From Dipteronia dyeriana (lineage: Eukaryota; Streptophyta; Magnoliopsida; Sapindales; Sapindaceae): 64,000 nucleotides of DNA. Location of the stretch: NCBI GenBank assembly GCA_032871835.1, contig CM065298.1, forward strand, positions 11,909,096-11,973,095. The letters run 5' to 3'. Below the pieces are notes generated by a model, which had not been told where the DNA came from, made no database searches, and saw only the letters and a program-made list of their open reading frames with translations. The translations under genes and the position numbers were made by a program. Below are positions 44,392 to 56,389 of the stretch, piece by piece (positions within the stretch are counted from its first letter, which is position 1; each line of letters opens with the position of its first letter).

Positions 44392-45982
44392 TGACAGAAC
44401 CCACCCCGACACCTCTCTTGAGTACGAGGGAGACCCTGTGGGCTGAACTTTTACTAGCATGATAAAAGAACTTTCTACTAAAATTTCCATAGAAAATACT
44501 TGCTTTTAAACATAAATAAATGTAAGGAAAATATTGGAGAGTACAAAACATACATAATTGCAATTTCTATACATATTTTCGTTCGTTATAAAAAGTTTGT
44601 CAAAAATGACCGATCGGACCAAAAGCCGACCACTTTAAAAACTAACACACCAGTCCGTCCCGACCAGAAATCCGAGCTGGTCGAGTAAGAAACCCGAGTA
44701 GACCGAATAGGCCGAGTGGGCCGAGTAGGTCGAGTGGGCGGAGTAGAAATCCGACCGCGTCCCGACCATGCCTACCGTCCCGACCATGCCTACCGTCCCG
44801 ACCATGCCGACCTCATATTTCTAAATATGTACATGAAAATTAAAAATGGATGACTTTTATGCTTCATGATGTCATCGAGTGGCCCACCTCAAAAATTCTG
44901 AGTCCGCACAACCGAGCAGCTACCTGGATAAATATTTAAGAGTGAAAGGATGAGCGCTAACGCCCAGTGAGTGAATGAAAACTTTTAAAAACATTTCTGA
45001 ACAACTTTTCAACATGCATCCAGTAATACACAGTAAAAATAATATATCTACTTTCGTACTTAATAAACTGAATAAACTGAATGCATATCTTTTTTGAACA
45101 AGAATAAGATACTTTATAAAATCTTAATCTGTACCAAATTAGTACCCAGGGATATCTTCAATACGTGAGCCGAATCTCTTCGAGCAAACGCAGAGTTGGG
45201 AATAACTTCTGGTCATACACGTGCAGAGCGACTCAATTACTCTTTCTCTGGTCATACACGCACAGAGCGACTCGACTGACTTACACATGTGTAGAACGGC
45301 CCCAAAAGCCAACAATAATCATAACTGGAGAAGGGTACATGTCTAGTGCTTTTGTAAAAATCATGATCTCTTCTTGATATTTCACAAAAATATTATAACT
45401 GATTCTGAATGCTAATATAAGCATAAAACATACTTTCAGTTCTCTGTATAATCATCATCATTCATAAAAGAGAATAAAATGCTTAAAAGATTTGTAACAA
45501 TTAATCTTAAGCATAAAGCTGGAAACTTTTGAGTTAAAAACAAAACTGAAACTTAATTCACTCACAACTTAGACGTCAAGCTTAATTCGGACCGAGTATG
45601 TTAGGTTCCCTTACTTCGTCTTCTTTCCCTAACAATCACACAAGATCCAATTAGAAACTGGAACCAAAGAATAATCAACTGAAATCTATAATCACGAGAG
45701 ATAGTTTCACTGACTTTTCCTTCCCTTTTCTTTCTTCCGATGGATTATATTGCTTTCTATCTCTTACAACGTTTATCCTCCAATATATATACTTATGGAA
45801 GGACACAACTGAAGTTGTGAGCTAATTAACTAAGCTCACAGCTGCCTGTCAGCCATGCAGATCACCTATGCAGATCACCTAGGTTTACTCACTTGATGGC
45901 TTTTCTGCTTCACACTTATCCATTTTATTTTATTTTTTCAAATTGGGACTTTCGATTGGGCTTGAAAGACATGGGTATTACA
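44392..45982 (-). repeat. G2 5' LTR
   Basis: Plus-strand ends TGACAGAACCC and GGGTATTACA. Highly similar to the 3' LTR apart from scattered substitutions and a reorganised CGAGTAGGCCGAGTGGG-type array (44690-44750), plus a duplicated ATGCAGATCACCTA near 45855. Confidence 0.95.
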
Positions 45983-47030
45983 GGAGGAGCATTTTTGGTG
46001 GCCGAAAATGAGAAAAGAAATCAGTAGGCATGTGCAATGTTGCTTGGTCTGTCAACAAGCCAAGGGCAATGTTCAAAATACAAAATTGTATACCCCTTTG
46101 CCAATCCCTGATTATATATGGGAAGACTTAAGTCTTGATTTATTCTTGGTTTACCGCGAACAAAGAAAGGTTCAGATTCAATTATGTTTTTAGTGGGCCT
46201 ATTTTCAAAATGGCACATTTTATGCCATGTAAGAGGACAAATGATGATGCCCATGTTGCTCAACTCTTCTTTCAGGAAATTTTTCGTCTTCATGGTATAC
46301 CACCGTTTCTCACTTCCGATCGAGACGTGAAGTTTGTTAGCCATTTTTGGCGTGAGTTGTGGAAAAGATTTGCTACAGATTTGAACTTGAGCAGCGCTTA
46401 CCATCCCCAAACGGATGGACAAACAGAGGTCGTTAACAGGACCCTTGGCAACATGATTAGAGCAATTGCTGTAGACAACCATCATCAATGGGATTTGGCA
46501 CTTCCTTAAGCCGAATTCACCTATAGCAACATGACAAATCGTTCTTCTGGTAAGACTCCCTTCTTAGTTGTTTATACTAAACCTCTTAATCATATAGTAG
46601 ATCTTGTCATTCTTCATAAATTCAAAAGCAAGGCAGCTGAGAATTTGGCCACTCAATTCCAAGATATGCTGGCTGAGGTCCGGAAGAAGTTGCATGTAGC
46701 CAATGCTACTTACAAAGCTGCAGCAGATCAAAAGAGGCGTTTCGAAGAATTAAAAGAAAGTGAATTGGTAATGGTTCATTTGCGAAAAGAATGATTTCCT
46801 ACTGAATCGTATCACAAGCTTCGACACAAGAAATTTGGTCCATTTCGCATAGCAACAAAAATTTCCAGCAATGCATATGTTCTTGAATTACCTCCAGAGC
46901 TAAAGATTTCATCTACTTTCAATGTCTTAGACTTACATGAGTATTTTCCTCCAGATGCATCTGCAGTTTATTCACAGCAACTCGAGTCGAGTTCTTCTTT
47001 TGGTGGGGAAGACTTTTGGTGGGGAAGACT
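45983..47030 (+). pseudogene. Gypsy element G1, part 3: integrase and C-terminus
   Basis: Continues part 2: EEHFWWPKMRKEISRHVQCC, LVCQQAKGN (zinc-binding Cys pair), [49 protein letters not shown] (second Asp), [20 protein letters not shown] (Glu), then AEFAYSNMTNRSSGKTPF and, after 46794, HKLRHKKFGPFRIATKISSN and STFNVLDLHEYFP. Stops TAA at 46507 (expected CAA) and TGA at 46792 (expected CGA) break it. The first Asp region is degraded. A purine tract (GGTGGGGAAGAC) ends it at about 47028. Confidence 0.92.
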
Positions 47031-47115
47031 GATGTAGTCGTGGCTGCAGTTTATTGTTGCTTATTTGTTATTTTTGTCTTATTGTTATTTTGTCGTTTTC
47101 TAAGACTAGGTGTCT
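47031..47115 (+). mobile_element. Start of the G1 3' LTR (truncated)
   Basis: TGATGTAGTCGTGGCTGCAG follows the purine tract, the expected LTR start; similarity to an LTR layout fades by about 47115. No partner 5' LTR is visible. Confidence 0.45.
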
Positions 47116-48604
47116 ACGTTAAGCAAAAAGAATGTTGTCTTGAAGGACAGTAATTTCTTGGATCTCAAATATATCTTCTTTCTTCTGGAGAACCTCTTTT
47201 TCAGTAAATTTATTTTCTGCATTGATTGTCACAACACCAAATATTCCCTCAAGATTTTATTTCTAAAAAAATTTCACTCCCAACCCAAGTTCCATCTTTA
47301 TCTCTAAATGAAAAATCACCGAATAAAAATATTATTAATATATATTCAATATTAGTAAAATGATCTAGATGAGACCTTCTAATGTATAATTGTTTTTATT
47401 ATAATAGGTTTATAAATTATAACTTAATATATATTAATTTAATTTAATTTAAAAAGTAAAAGGATATAGATATCAAAAATTTATTTACAACTATGCATAT
47501 GAGGGTAAAGTTGGAATATAATCTGTGAAAAGTTAATTTAGAGTTTCATTTTGATACACTATATTTAGAGTTGCAAATATAGAAGCTCACAAAAAAATAA
47601 AAAATGGAAACAACAATTTTGAGTATGGTGGGAGCATCGCATACTATATTTTAGAGTTCATACTATAAATCAGAGTTTGGTGGGAGATGATTTAAGTACA
47701 GTCTTCGAGGACCGAGTCATTATCAAGTTGAACACGCATTATTTTCTACTAAAGTTTTTTTTCCAAAAAATAATTTAAAATTAATTTTTTTAATAAAATA
47801 TTGGTTTACTGATAAGTTTTATTAGTGGTAATATCGGCACCCAAATCAATTAATACCCTTGAACACATGAGTTATTCCCTCTAATGATACCACAAATTTA
47901 TTTATATTGTGTAAATTAACTTATGTATTTGTGTGTTGATTTGCAGATTATGGTTCCCGACGAGGAGTCAACTTTTTGTGATCAATTACGGTCATGTGGC
48001 CACTGTCAGAAAAGGTCATCAATCTCTTATGAGCCAAAAGTTTTACAAAAGCAAGAATTTACGATATAAATATGCAAATACTATCATATTAACAACATTT
48101 GTTAATTCTAGCGTCGAGCTTATTGTAAACAAGGGATTGGTTAAGGGTGTTTTGTTTATTGGAGTTTTTTATGAATGTGAGAGGATAAGAAGACTGATTT
48201 ATATATATATAAAAATTAGATCGATGTTACCGTGTTTCTTTTATTGCATTTTTATTCATCCTCCATCTTTTTTATTTTATTTTTGTGTTTTTATTTAATA
48301 TAATGCAATGGTGTTTTGGAATTCTTATAATTTAGACTTAATAACTTGACGGATTCTTCTATAATGACCGTTAATTTCTCAAGATTGTCTTTATGAAAAA
48401 CCATTTTGGCTCATCTTTGATGCAATAATGTCAAAAGTCAAAACCCTAAAAAATTATCAAATATTTTGTATATTTATTTTATTATTATATTTGCCACACT
48501 ATAGATTATAAGCTATGTATTAATTACAAAAATTACTAATCTACATCTATATATACTTTTTTTAGATTTGTTTTCTTTTTGAATGTATTAAAGGGTTCGA
48601 AAAA
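47116..48604. other. AT-rich intergenic DNA
   Basis: No supported gene. 47835-47905 is a fragment of the TIR family at 54370-55345 (AATACCCTTGAACACATGAG, CTCTAATGATACCACAAATTT). The 121-residue frame at 47933-48298 ends in hydrophobic low-complexity sequence and resembles nothing known to me. Confidence 0.5.
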
Positions 48605-49545
48605 TTAATGGCACCTTTTAGGGGACTTTTGTGGAAATATCACTACATTAATAAATCATGTTTAAAAGGTACCATTTAAAGTGTGGAGACAAAAATACCC
48701 ATGTCATCACTATCGTTGTGAAGAAAGAGAGAAAAAGTAATGAGACAAAAGTGAAATCGAGCTTTTTACTTGCATTCGAGGTTTTGTATTTGTTGAAAAT
48801 TGTTGAGGAAGATGAAATCGAGCTGTTATTTGCATTCGAGTTTTTATTTTTCGAGATTTTGACATGTAATCTTGTTTTTATACAGAAGCTTCGAGTTTTT
48901 GTATAAAATCTCGGAGCTTTTATAAAAGCTTGGATATAGCTTGTAAAAGCTCAGAGCTTTTGTTCAAAAGCTCGAAGCTTTTATACAAAAGTTCGATCCA
49001 AGCTTTTATATAAACTCGGAGGTTTTATAAAAGCTCAGAACGAGCTTTTCTATAAAATCTCGGATCGAGCTTTTGTATAAAATCTTGATCCGAGTATACA
49101 AAAGCTCCGAGCTTTTATTCAAAATCTCGCTTCGAGCTTTTATCTTAAAGCTCCGAGCTTTTGTAATTACATTCCAGATTGTTTTGTAATTATATTTCCA
49201 GTCTTGTAAGTACTGACCAGAAAAAAAAAAACATCCGAGCTTTTATTTGACTGCTCGAGTTTTTGTAATTACATTTCCAGTATTGTAAGTACTTATCAGA
49301 AAAAAGAGCTCGACCCCCAAATGTGTCTGCGTAGCCCCACTAAACTAATGTTATGATGTTTAACAGACCTCTATGAAGAAGATGGAAGAATAAAATCTTC
49401 AAAAATTTCAAAGTAAGAGTTGATTGAAGTACAAAGACAACTTTTAAGGGCATTTTGGACAGTTCACCATGATAGGTGTCTTTTAAACATAAGTTATTAA
49501 ACTGGTGACATCATTACAAAAAAAAAAATGTGACAATCTTTACCA
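48605..49545. mobile_element. TIR element filled with short GAGCTTTT palindromes
   Basis: The left end (ACATTAATAAATCATGTTTAAAAGGTACCA) is loosely inverted at the right (TAGGTGTCTTTTAAACATAAGTTATTAAAC). The interior 48890-49310 is a run of imperfect units of the form AAAAGCTCNGAGCTTTT, spaced 25-50 bp. No transposase. The right end family member recurs alone at 29505-29640. Confidence 0.65.
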
Positions 49546-50624
49546 TTTTCACTGTATTGAATATGTATTAAATACATTATGTTTAATTTTAAAAATAATT
49601 ATTTTAAAATTTTAATTATTGTTATAAATGGTAATAAATAAATATTTTACAAAACAAATTAAAATATCTCTATAATTTCTTATAATAGAGCTTCAACATG
49701 TCACGTGTCGGTATGTGTCATGTGTTGGTATAGGAAAGCTTGACCATTAATGAGTTTTTATAAAAAAGTTATATCCATCTTTCAATTTCATATTCAACTC
49801 TTAATTTTTTTCAATTTACAGTTGATTTTCAAAAATTTATGAAAATTATTACTATCATTAACAATTATATTTTTTTTCTTTAATGCTTGATGAATAATAT
49901 ATTATCATCGAGTCTCAACATACCACATGTCAATGTGAGATGACTTGACCATTAATTAGTATATTTAAAATTATATTCAACCCTTCGGTTTATATATTCA
50001 ACCCTTCATTTTTTTCAATTCACAATTGATTTTCGATATTTAATGAGAATTGTTACTATTACTAAATCATATATATTTTATTTAATGCTTGATAAATAAT
50101 ATATTATCATATTTATGTTTATAAAATATAGTATAATGGAGTCTCAAAGAGCAATAAAGTTTTTGCTATTAAGTAGTTATTAATAATTGTAATAAATTTT
50201 AATAATATTTTTTATATATAAATCACATATCAATAGATGATCAAGAGACAATTCCTTAATTAATGTAATAGTAAATAAATTCTCTAAACAAATATCATAA
50301 TTTATTTTTAATAATTAAGTATTATTATTATTATTTGAAGAATTACATTGTTTGGTAACTTTACAAACAAGCTATAAATTTTTATTTTATTTTTTCCAAA
50401 GCTATTAAGTAATTATTTATAATAAATTTTAATAATATAATCTTTTTTCATAAATCACATCTATAGGTAATCAACAATCTCATAATTAATAGGATGATGA
50501 ATAAATTGATTTTTAAATATTAAGTATTATTATGGTAAGATTAAAAGACAAGCCATAATTTTTATTTTACCAACAAACCATAAATTCGTGTTAATTAATT
50601 TTATAAAATATAGTTAACTATTTA

Positions 50625-50630
<6 letters not shown>
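49546..50630. other. AT-rich intergenic DNA
   Basis: No gene. Several drifting direct repeats (CATGTCACGTGTCGG / CATACCACATGTCAATG; TGCTTGATGAATAATATATTATCAT / TGCTTGATAAATAATATATTATCAT at 49885 and 50085) show old duplication. Confidence 0.5.

Positions 50631-50678
<48 letters not shown>
50631..50678. repeat. (AT)n microsatellite
   Basis: About 24 AT units abutting the left end of a MITE; a shorter run follows its right end (51069-51095). Confidence 0.95.
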
Positions 50679-50683
<5 letters not shown>

Positions 50684-51068
50684 GTCTCTTATAAGGGGTT
50701 ATTTATTTTAATTTCGGTCAGGACTACCATGAAATCACATTGATTTGAATGAATTTTGATTTGAATTTTTTTGTGAATAATAAGTTCATTGAAATATACC
50801 TATGAATAAAATCTGAAAATTTACTAAAACTATTTTTCTTGAATTTTCTCATATTTCACCCATTTTTCCGATGCATTCATATTTTAAAAAATTGGGATAA
50901 ATAGTTCTAGTACTTGAATTTTTTTTTATTTCTTATTCATAGGTAGATTTCAATGAACTTATCATTCATAAAAAAACTCAAATCAAAATTCATTCAAATC
51001 AATGTAATTTTATGGTGGTTCTTACCGAAATTAAAATAAGGGATCATTTATGAGAGACTCACTATATA
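50675..51068. mobile_element. ~394-bp MITE with long TIRs
   Basis: The left TATAGTGAGTCTCTTATAA is inverted at the right (TATGAGAGACTCACTATA). Inverted similarity continues through TTTTAATTTCGGT / ACCGAAATTAAAA and the CATTGATTTGAATGAATTTTGATTT block, so the transcript would form a long hairpin. Inserted in a TA-rich site. Confidence 0.88.
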
Positions 51069-51095
51069 TGTGTATATATATATATATATATATGA

Positions 51096-52853
51096 AATAT
51101 GATATATATAATATTTGGTAAGTTATTTTATTTTATTTTTGATTCATTAAGTAAATTTATTAATTATCTCATTAGTTATGGAGTTGACTATTCATTCTAT
51201 TAATTATCTCATCAAATATGGAATTGACTCTTGATTTTTTTGTACAATTATATATTTTAACTTATTTTGGAGCCTTAACATGTCAAACGTGTCGGCATAA
51301 GAAGACTTGACCATTAATAAGTGTTTTTTTTTTAAAATACTTATATTTAAGAGTGGTGCTATTGGCACACCCACCACTGAACTATTTATGCCCCACTTTA
51401 TAAATTATTTAGTATTCTTTTGTTTTTCTTTATCAAATTACTTAAACAAACATATAATTTTTATTTAAAAAATCTTGTACAAACTAAAACTAATAAAACT
51501 CCACTTTCCTTATTTTAAAACCTTAATGACAAAAACTTTAATAACAAAAATTATTTCAAATCACTGAATGTTTACTATTTGTTTTTATATTTTCTTTCAG
51601 ATATCGATCTCATGTTTCCATATTTGGTATTTAATGATTTATTACTATTTTTTTTTCAGATCTCAATCTCATATTTACCATGTTTAATTAGTATTTATTG
51701 ATTTTATTGCTTCACCTGGTTGTTTTATTTTTCTTCTCAAATTTCATATCCATGTTTGCTACTTTCTTTTTTCTCGGTTTATTTTATTTCAGATCTTCCT
51801 GGTAAACTATAATTTGTATCAATTCTTTTGTACATTTTATTCTATATTTTTCAAAGTTAATTTAATATTATTTACAAAAAAAAAAAATAGCACCAAGAAT
51901 CACAAAAAAAAAAACGTAATCTCTAACAAAATAAAACCACGCCAAAAGTCTAACTTAATAGCTAAAAAAAACCTATAAAACTATTAATATCACATTCACA
52001 ATCTACTACTAACAATCCAACCGACTACATGAAAAAAAAAATTGCATCTAATAAATATGGTTTTACCATGGAATAAGAAGAAAAAACAAGTCTTGTGAAT
52101 GAATGTGAGAAAGTTATATATAAAGATTAGAGATGAAGTGTATTTTTATTTTTATTTAAAAAAAAAAAGATATGGGGTGTATTAAGTTTGAAAAATAAGT
52201 AAAATGGTAGTCATGAAAATAAATCAAAAAAAAATTAATAAAACCAATGCATCCTATAACTTAGACCAATAAGTTAAATTATTAAATTATTATTGTTTTA
52301 TATTTTATAATTTTTGCAAGTTATTGATATCTCCACTTATAATGCTGGATTACATCACTATTTACAATCAAAGACGTTACGTATAAATTACGTGTGGTCA
52401 AATATTACATTTACAAAAATGGTAATATTCTTATCTGGTTTGACTAAGTTGATGTTAAGAACAATGTTATTTAGCACTTATCTAAGAGAGAGTTGGTTTA
52501 TTTTTGTTTTATTTTTTTAATATTTAAATCCTTAATTTTATACACTATTGGATTGAAATCTAAATACCAGAAATTGACCCAGTAACATTGCTGGTAACGG
52601 CAGCTTAGCCAGACCATATTCTTAAATTACGTTAGATAATATATCTAAGAGCTATAATTGGTATATAATCTGTATAGATTTGGATTCCCTCCTCACCTTA
52701 CGTGTCATCACTTTATCCACACCTTTATAATTTTTTGTCTTTATTCAACCAAAAGATAGAATGAATCTATACCATTGATTTGTTTATTAGTCATATGTCA
52801 ATAGGTTATAAAGGTATGAATATTTAAGGTAAGGAGAGGATCTGGATCCATTT
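51096..52853. other. AT-rich intergenic DNA
   Basis: No supported gene. GGCGCTATTGGCACACCCACC-type text near 51345 (actual GTGCTATTGGCACACCCACC) may be a Mutator-like end, but no partner end was found. Confidence 0.45.
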
Positions 52854-54094
52854 GGTATAACTAGGGGTGGGTATGGGTCGGGTCGGTTCGATTTTGACCG
52901 AAACCAAACCGACCGAAGTTCAATTCAGTTTTTAAAAATATGAATCGGTTCGACCCATATTGGACCAAAAACTGAATTGAATCGAACACCCTTATCGCGG
53001 TTAGGGTCGGGTCGGGTCGGGTCGATTCAATTCGGTTTGGTTCGGGTCGGTTCAATTCGGTTTTGGCCTATTGGGCCTCCGTTTTTTTTTTAAATATTTC
53101 TTCATTTCTTTTTAACCTTTTAACAACTATAATTGTAATTGGGCCTATTAGGCTTCATTTCTATCCATTTAATAAAATTAATAAGCAATGGTAGAAGAGA
53201 AAAAAAAATAGAAAGTAAGGAGTTAAAAAAATAAAACAAATTGCAATTAATGAATTCTAGCTACAAACATATCAACACCATAACCACCGGTCCACCACCA
53301 CCATCATCATTATCTCATCAACACCTCGATCTACCACCATCACCATCATCAATTCATCATCATCACAATAACACCACCGGTCCACTACCACCACCACCAT
53401 CAATTCATCAGCACCAACACCAACATCAACCCCATATCATCGCAAACATCAACCATAGATCATCGCCAACACCAAACCAAACCACAGAATCTAGAGCATC
53501 AACAACACCAAACTCAAAACCTAAAACACCATAACACCTCCCAAAAACCTGAACTAGAACACTACACCACCAGACCTTGAACTGAACCACCACCACCAGA
53601 AACCAAAACAACCCACCACTAGTCTAACACCCACTAACAACTCAAACCCAAAATCCATCGATCAAAGATAATGAACAGGTATAAGAGAAAGAAAGAGGGA
53701 TTCCATAGAGAGAGTGAGATTCGAGATTCGAGATGATGAACAAGTGTGAGAGAGAGAGATTCGATAGATATTGAGAGAGACATTTTGGTTCATTTGAATC
53801 AAGAAGCGACGGAGAGAGATGGAGGGGTTGGGATGTGGTTATGTCAGAGAGAGAGAGAGAGAGATCTTGTTTCATCAGGTAGAATATGAAAAATCTAGAT
53901 TTTTTTTATTTATACCTCGGTTCGTCGGGTCGGTTCGGTTTTGATTCTATGAAAACCGAAACCAACCCAAATTTAATTAGGTTCATTCGGTTCAAGCTGA
54001 ATTGAACCGAACTCACCCTCAACATCGAACTAAACACACAATTTAGTATTGGTTCGGGTCGGGTCACACTTTTGTGCCCACTCCTAGGTAAAAC
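52854..54094. mobile_element. hAT-like non-autonomous element
   Basis: TIRs TAGGGGTGGGTA (52862) and the inverse of GCCCACTCCTA (ends 54086), flanked by 8-bp duplications GGTATAAC (52854-52861) and GGTAAAAC (54087-54094), one mismatch: the hAT pattern. Subterminal regions are arrays of GGTTCGGGTCGG / CCGAACC words in opposite orientation at the two ends, typical of hAT transposase-binding regions. The interior is CCA/CAT and GA low-complexity sequence; no transposase. The 97-residue frame at 53241 is low-complexity and not supported. Confidence 0.9.
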
Positions 54095-54369
54095 ATTCCA
54101 AATCTACCCATAAAATTAATCTTGTATATGTTACTAAACTTTGAGAATTACATACCTTTTGCAAATGAAACGAAAATTTCAAAGTTTATATTATATATTA
54201 TGGAAAGTATCATTTTCACCCCTATATTTTGACCTATTAGTACCCCAAATTTTTCCTGTTCCATGTTTCCCCCGATACACCACTAAGTATTTTGTTACAA
54301 ATTTTATATAGATAAGGGTATGATGGTTACATTAAAAGAAACTAAAACTAAAAATTAATTAACCTATTA
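54095..54369. other. Spacer
   Basis: AT-rich, nothing recognised. Confidence 0.4.
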
Positions 54370-55345
54370 TGAAGGGATATAATCAATTTCCCCCTTGTAG
54401 TTTGACATATTGGAAACTTTGCCCACTCTAATTTCAGTAATTATCATTCTCCCCCCTGAAAACCAAAAAATCTAGCTTCAGTAATGATCATTCTCTCCCT
54501 TGAAAACCAAAATATTAGACATTTGGCCCCCTAACCGTTAGGAATTCTGATAGTCAAATACTTTGAACATTAAAAAATCAATAAATACCCTTGAACACAT
54601 GAGTTATGCCCCCTAATGATACCACAAATTTATTTTAGAGAAAAGAAAATCTGAAATAAGACAATAAAAACTAATAAAAGTATTTTTTATAAAACATAAT
54701 TGTTTTTTTAAAAAAAAAACTAAAAATTAGCAACAAAAAAAATTAATATTTTATTAAAAAACAATTCAATATTTCAAAATAAAAGTTAATATTGTTTTAG
54801 TGTTGTTTACAATTATACTATTTTATTATTTTATTATTCTATATATTTATATTTTTACATAAATATTTTATTTTTACATTTCATTCTTTATATTAATTCT
54901 TTTTAATTAATTTTTTTTATTTTTACATTTAATTCTTTTATTAATTTTTGTTTAAATAATTTTTTTTATTTTTTTATTTTAAATTATGTTTTTCAAAATA
55001 TTTTTATTACTTTTTATTGTTTTAGTTATGATTTTTTTTTCCTTTTATAACAATTAGTGGTATTATTAGGGGGCATAACTCATGTGTTCAATGGTATTAA
55101 GGTCATTTAATTGATTTTTTAATCGTCTAAGTGTTTGACTAACAAAATTCATAACGGTTATGGGGTAAAATATCTAATATTTTGGTTTTCAGGGAGGAGA
55201 ATGGTCATTACCGAAACTACAGGGGGTAAAGTGTCTAATATTTTGGTTTTTAAAGGGGAGAATGGTCGTTTTTGAAACTAAATGGGGAAAAGTGTCTAAT
55301 ATGTCAAACTGGGGGTGGGGGAATGATTATATCCCTAATATTGAG
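54370..55345. mobile_element. Long-TIR (Mutator-like) non-autonomous element
   Basis: The left ~260 bp (GGATATAATCAATTTCCCCC, AGTTTGACATATTGGA, ...) is the inverse of the right ~260 bp (..., TGTCAAACTGGGGGTGGGGG, AATGATTATATCCC). Each arm contains repeated TTTGGTTTTCAGGG-type words. The middle is pure A/T-rich. No coding capacity. Confidence 0.85.
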
Positions 55346-56389
55346 ATTATGCTCAATAGTAAGAGTGTAATAATGTATTTGAAATTTTTTTCATATTAAT
55401 AAAGTGATTTATAGTTTAACAAATCTTATATCATTTATAGTTTAATTATTATAATTGTCAAAAGTAAATAATCATAAGGTCAAAAGACTATTAGAAAAGA
55501 AGAATTTTTCGTATATCTTGATATGTATAAGGTAGACACAATTCTTTAGTTAGTTTTAAACAATATTCACAATTTAAGAAAAAGGTTGGGCGCCTATACC
55601 ATATTAAAGTTGTAGATTCTTTTGCTAGCATTTGATTGAGATCAAATGTGTTATGATGAGTCTAAAATCAACAAAGTGTGGTGTATTTGGACAAAATAAT
55701 CTAGTGCACTAGGTCCATTGAATAGGATCACAGTGAAATACTTTATCTAGAACCGTCAATGGATAAAAGTTTTCACTTGAAGACAATCGGAGAGTCTATC
55801 TCAACCCTGAGATAAATTATGAACTTATGGTTGCAAGTGTTATTATTTGAGCTATCAATGAGTACGATTATATAGCACAATCTATTCATTTGTTAATCGA
55901 TAGAGGACTTCATTTATAGATATGGACATCGTGACTCCATTAATTAAATGTGAATATTATATCATCATATGGATGTTTTGAGGTATTGGATATTAAATCT
56001 TAATGTTAAGTTTTCATAGTATCTATTGAAATATGGCTTCTGGACAAATCAAAATATCCAAGTTCAAAATGTGGTCATATGAGTAAATATGATAACTAGG
56101 AGAGCTGTAGGCGGTCTATGAGCTCTTGACGATTACTGGTAATCTTCACAAGGATACAATATCTCCATTAAGACTATCTAGGGTACGAATGAGGAATATT
56201 AACTTATTCTATCTTTATTTAAGAGTTCAATTTTAGTTATTTAGTGGAATGAACTAAAATTAATAGATAGGACATAAGTAAATCATTTGTTGATTGTGAT
56301 TATGTTGTATCTATTGGAGCTTAAATTTAGATGGTCCGCTAAGATCCCCTATTCACACGAACTTGTGTGAAATCAACTGATTATATCAA
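55346..56389. other. Intergenic, no supported gene
   Basis: 5' flank of the NLR pseudogene. The missing N-terminal CC and P-loop region was not found here in any frame. Confidence 0.5.

Larger units (their letters stand above)
38036..45987 (-). mobile_element. Complete chromovirus-like Gypsy element G2 with GGAGG target duplication
   Basis: GGAGG lies at 38036-38040 and 45983-45987. LTRs are 38041-39629 and 44392-45982, iMet primer site at 44377-44388, and polypurine tract beside the left LTR (minus TATGGAAGGGTGAAT). Internal order on minus is gag, protease, RT, RNase H, integrase, then a C-terminal chromodomain-like segment: the Ty3 order, resembling Tekay/Del chromoviruses. At least five in-frame stops make it non-autonomous. 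It interrupts G1 integrase. Confidence 0.95.

Noticed and set aside
46021..46488. 155-codon minus-strand frame
   Set aside because: Antisense shadow of the G1 integrase.
47933..48298. 121-codon open frame
   Set aside because: Hydrophobic, low-complexity C-terminus, no family resemblance, AT-rich context and no promoter or splice support.
53241..53534. 97-codon Pro/His/Thr-rich frame
   Set aside because: Arises from CCA/CAT low-complexity repeats inside the hAT-like element.
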